From Rhodospirillales bacterium (lineage in GTDB: Bacteria > Pseudomonadota > Alphaproteobacteria > Rhodospirillales > Casp-alpha2), in the NCBI GenBank assembly GCA_030727885.1, contig JANRAT010000063.1, forward strand, positions 1 through 8,626: 8,626 nucleotides of DNA, in the 5' to 3' direction. A program made the translations under genes and the position numbers. Under the pieces are notes generated by a model. The model did no database searches and was not told where the DNA came from. It was given only the letters and a program-made list of their open reading frames with translations. Shown one piece after another: positions 6,970 through 8,626 of this stretch. Each line of letters starts with the position of its first letter. Position 1 is the first letter of the stretch.

Positions 6970-7854
6970 ATGAAACGTTGCTTATCTTGTGATCATCAAT
7001 TTGAGGCCGCTTCCTGGACCTGTCCGTCGTGCAACAAGACACCGGAAGTCGTCGGCAGTTTCCATGCATTTGCACCGCAATTGATCAGCACAAAAACTGC
7101 CTTTGATGACCAAAGTTTCGGCGACCTCGCTGAGTCTGAGGAAGAGAGTTTCTGGTATGTGCCGAGAAACAATTTGATCGCCTGGACCCTGCGGAAATAT
7201 TTCCCGAAAGCAAAATCGTTTTATGAAATGGGCTGTGGCACCGGCATCGTCCTCAAAGGCCTGCACGATGATAACCCGCAACTGCAGCTGACCGGCAGCG
7301 ACATCTACACAAATGGTCTGGACGTCGCCAAGGAGAGAATGGGTGACAATGTTCAGGAGTTGTTTCAAACCGACGCTCACGGCATTCCGTTCCGCGAACA
7401 GTTTGATGTGGTCGGTGCCTTCGATGTCATTGAGCACATCGATGACGATGTCGGCGCCATGCACGAATTGCTGATGACTGTGAAACCAGGGGGCGGTGCC
7501 ATATTCATGGTGCCCCGGCATATGTTCATGTGGAGCATCTTCGACGATCTGGCTTGCCACAAAATCCGCTATGGCAGCCGCCAGTTCCAGGAGCGGGTAA
7601 AACAGGCCGGTTTTGAAATCGTCAGGACGTTTTCCTTCGGGGCGTTGACCCTGCCGTTACAATTCTGGTCACGGAAAATTCTGCAACGCTTCCGCAAGGG
7701 CGACAAGATGGCTGACTATCTGGAATTGAAGGTCTCGCCATTTACCGGTTTCGTATTGCGCTTGCTGCTCGAAATTGATCAGATTCCAGTCCGTATGGGT
7801 GTCAATTATCCGTTCGGCGCGACACTGGTGGTTGTTGCTAAAAAACCTGATTGA
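6970..7854 (+). CDS. Class I SAM-dependent methyltransferase with N-terminal zinc ribbon
   Basis: This 294-residue protein begins with a four-cysteine zinc-ribbon-like knuckle (Cys4, Cys7, Cys18, Cys21). A linker leads to a Rossmann-type methyltransferase domain of about residues 75-215. SAM-binding motif I is EMGCGTG (86-92), the acidic residue after strand 2 is Asp111, and FDVIEHI (151-157) is the motif usual in UbiG/Methyltransf_11-type enzymes. VKPGGGAIFMVP is the late strand motif. The last about 80 residues (FSFGALTLPLQFWSRK onward) are basic and partly hydrophobic, compatible with membrane association. The ATG has a good ribosome-binding site (AAAGGA, 6954-6959, spacing 10), and the preceding gap has candidate promoter elements. 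It lies between two paralogous GT-C-like genes and ends six bases before the second. A glycan or a lipid-linked sugar is therefore a likely substrate, but this is inference. The position of methylation cannot be told. Confidence 0.88.
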   Translation: MKRCLSCDHQFEAASWTCPSCNKTPEVVGSFHAFAPQLISTKTAFDDQSFGDLAESEEESFWYVPRNNLIAWTLRKYFPKAKSFYEMGCGTGIVLKGLHDDNPQLQLTGSDIYTNGLDVAKERMGDNVQELFQTDAHGIPFREQFDVVGAFDVIEHIDDDVGAMHELLMTVKPGGGAIFMVPRHMFMWSIFDDLACHKIRYGSRQFQERVKQAGFEIVRTFSFGALTLPLQFWSRKILQRFRKGDKMADYLELKVSPFTGFVLRLLLEIDQIPVRMGVNYPFGATLVVVAKKPD

Positions 7855-7860
7855 TTTTTA

Positions 7861-8626
7861 ATGACGTCTGACCGGTTCTGTATCCCGATTTTTTGGGCAG
7901 GCATCGTTTTGATGTGCGCCCTGATGTTGGTGCGTCTGTGCGACATCATCTCCATATACGAACCATTGCAGTTGATCTCCACTGTTGATGAACATGCTTC
8001 TTTGTTCGCAATATGGAAATCCATCAACGGCCTATCCGTGTACGGTGCGCCGGAGCAAAGCCCGTATGCAATGGCATTTTTCAATGTGCTATTTTACAAA
8101 GCATACGCTCTATGGGCAGCATTCTGGCTTTCAGCCCTTTCACTCCCGGACGCATGGCTGCCCACCGTCTGCCGGGTTCTGACACTTCTTGGCAGTTTGA
8201 CCGGCTGGCTGGCCATGACTCTGACGCTGCACAGCGTCCAAAACAAAATCAGCGCCGGAAAAGTTTCGCTGTCACCATTGTTTCCGGCCTTTGCAGCAAC
8301 AGTTTTGTTTATTGGCCCGATGACAGGGTTCTGGTCATTAACCGTTCGGCCAGATGTTTGGGCAGTGGTCTTCGAAATCATCGCCGTCGCATTTTTCTTG
8401 CGCTACTACGCAACACGCAAACAGTCAGCTGTTTTGCTGGCATTCGTATTTCTGATGATAACGTGGCTTGTCAAGCAGCCCTCTGTAAGTGTTGCCGGGG
8501 GGATCGGACTGTTCTTGCTGTTCGAGCGCCAATGGCGACTTCTGGTAATTTACAGCACCTTGTTCATCATCGCTTGGGCTCTGGTCCTTTACTTCGGCAC
8601 CGATGCCTTCAGGGGCAGCATATTGC
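7861..8626 (+). CDS. Polytopic membrane protein, GT-C-like glycosyltransferase (second paralog, 3' end outside window)
   Basis: The frame is open from an ATG at 7861 to the window edge (255 full codons), with no stop. The protein starts MTSDRFCIPIFWAG with a hydrophobic segment near residues 9-27. The first loop carries Asp43-Glu44 (STVDEHAS), then GLSVY, QSPYA and NVLFYK. Further on come GFWSLTVRPDVWAV (Arg163, Asp165) and GLFLLFERQWRLL. All these align with the membrane protein at 5248-6777. Residues 34-111 match residues 45-122 of that protein without gaps at about 38 of 78 positions (hand count). By length of the paralog, about half of this gene is missing. It begins six bases after the methyltransferase stop with no obvious ribosome-binding site, so translation is probably coupled. 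GT-C transferase function is inferred from the acidic pair and membrane layout. Confidence 0.82.
   Translation, partial: MTSDRFCIPIFWAGIVLMCALMLVRLCDIISIYEPLQLISTVDEHASLFAIWKSINGLSVYGAPEQSPYAMAFFNVLFYKAYALWAAFWLSALSLPDAWLPTVCRVLTLLGSLTGWLAMTLTLHSVQNKISAGKVSLSPLFPAFAATVLFIGPMTGFWSLTVRPDVWAVVFEIIAVAFFLRYYATRKQSAVLLAFVFLMITWLVKQPSVSVAGGIGLFLLFERQWRLLVIYSTLFIIAWALVLYFGTDAFRGSIL

Noticed and set aside
6982..7560. A 192-codon open frame on the - strand inside the methyltransferase gene
   Set aside because: It overlaps the zinc ribbon and all SAM-binding motifs of the + strand gene and shows no family features of its own.
7806..8381. Two - strand frames (7806-8084 and 8094-8381) and a + strand frame (7985-8182) at the window end
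   Set aside because: All lie within the second GT-C-like gene, which runs off the window in another frame and is confirmed by its similarity to the first copy.

Overview
The window looks like part of a surface-glycan or glycolipid biosynthesis locus from a Gram-negative bacterium. By eye the GC content is in the mid-50s percent, genes are tightly packed, and all seven recognisable genes lie on the + strand. Codon preference and the kinds of genes suggest a proteobacterium, possibly an alphaproteobacterium. That is an impression from composition, not a demonstrated placement. There are no tRNA, rRNA, CRISPR, IS or integrase sequences that I can see.

Region 1 (1-3294) is a nucleotide-sugar module. 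It holds the 3' part of a LegC-like DegT/DnrJ/EryC1/StrS PLP aminotransferase, then a UDP-glucose/GDP-mannose dehydrogenase-family enzyme, then an extended short-chain dehydrogenase (epimerase/dehydratase type) that overlaps the dehydrogenase stop codon by 4 bases. Together they would make a modified (4-amino and/or uronic acid) nucleotide sugar.

Region 2 (3295-3489) is a distinctly AT-rich gap. It contains a strong imperfect stem-loop (3338-3380), four copies of a 7-base ACAAACA/TGTTTGT word and a candidate -10 box. It probably ends the sugar operon and starts the next transcript.

Region 3 (3490-8626) is a lipid/glycan-modification module. It holds a cobalamin-binding radical SAM enzyme, a polytopic GT-C-like membrane protein, a second regulatory gap with a palindrome beside an extended -10 box, a class I methyltransferase with an N-terminal four-cysteine zinc ribbon, and the 5' part of a second GT-C-like membrane protein. 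The second membrane protein is open at the window edge. It is clearly a paralog of the first, with about half of the residues identical over a 78-residue ungapped stretch.

A reasonable joint reading, by inference, is as follows. Region 1 supplies an unusual activated sugar, the two GT-C-like proteins transfer sugars from lipid-linked donors at the outer face of the inner membrane, and the radical SAM enzyme and methyltransferase decorate the sugar or its lipid carrier. The substrates cannot be read from the sequence.
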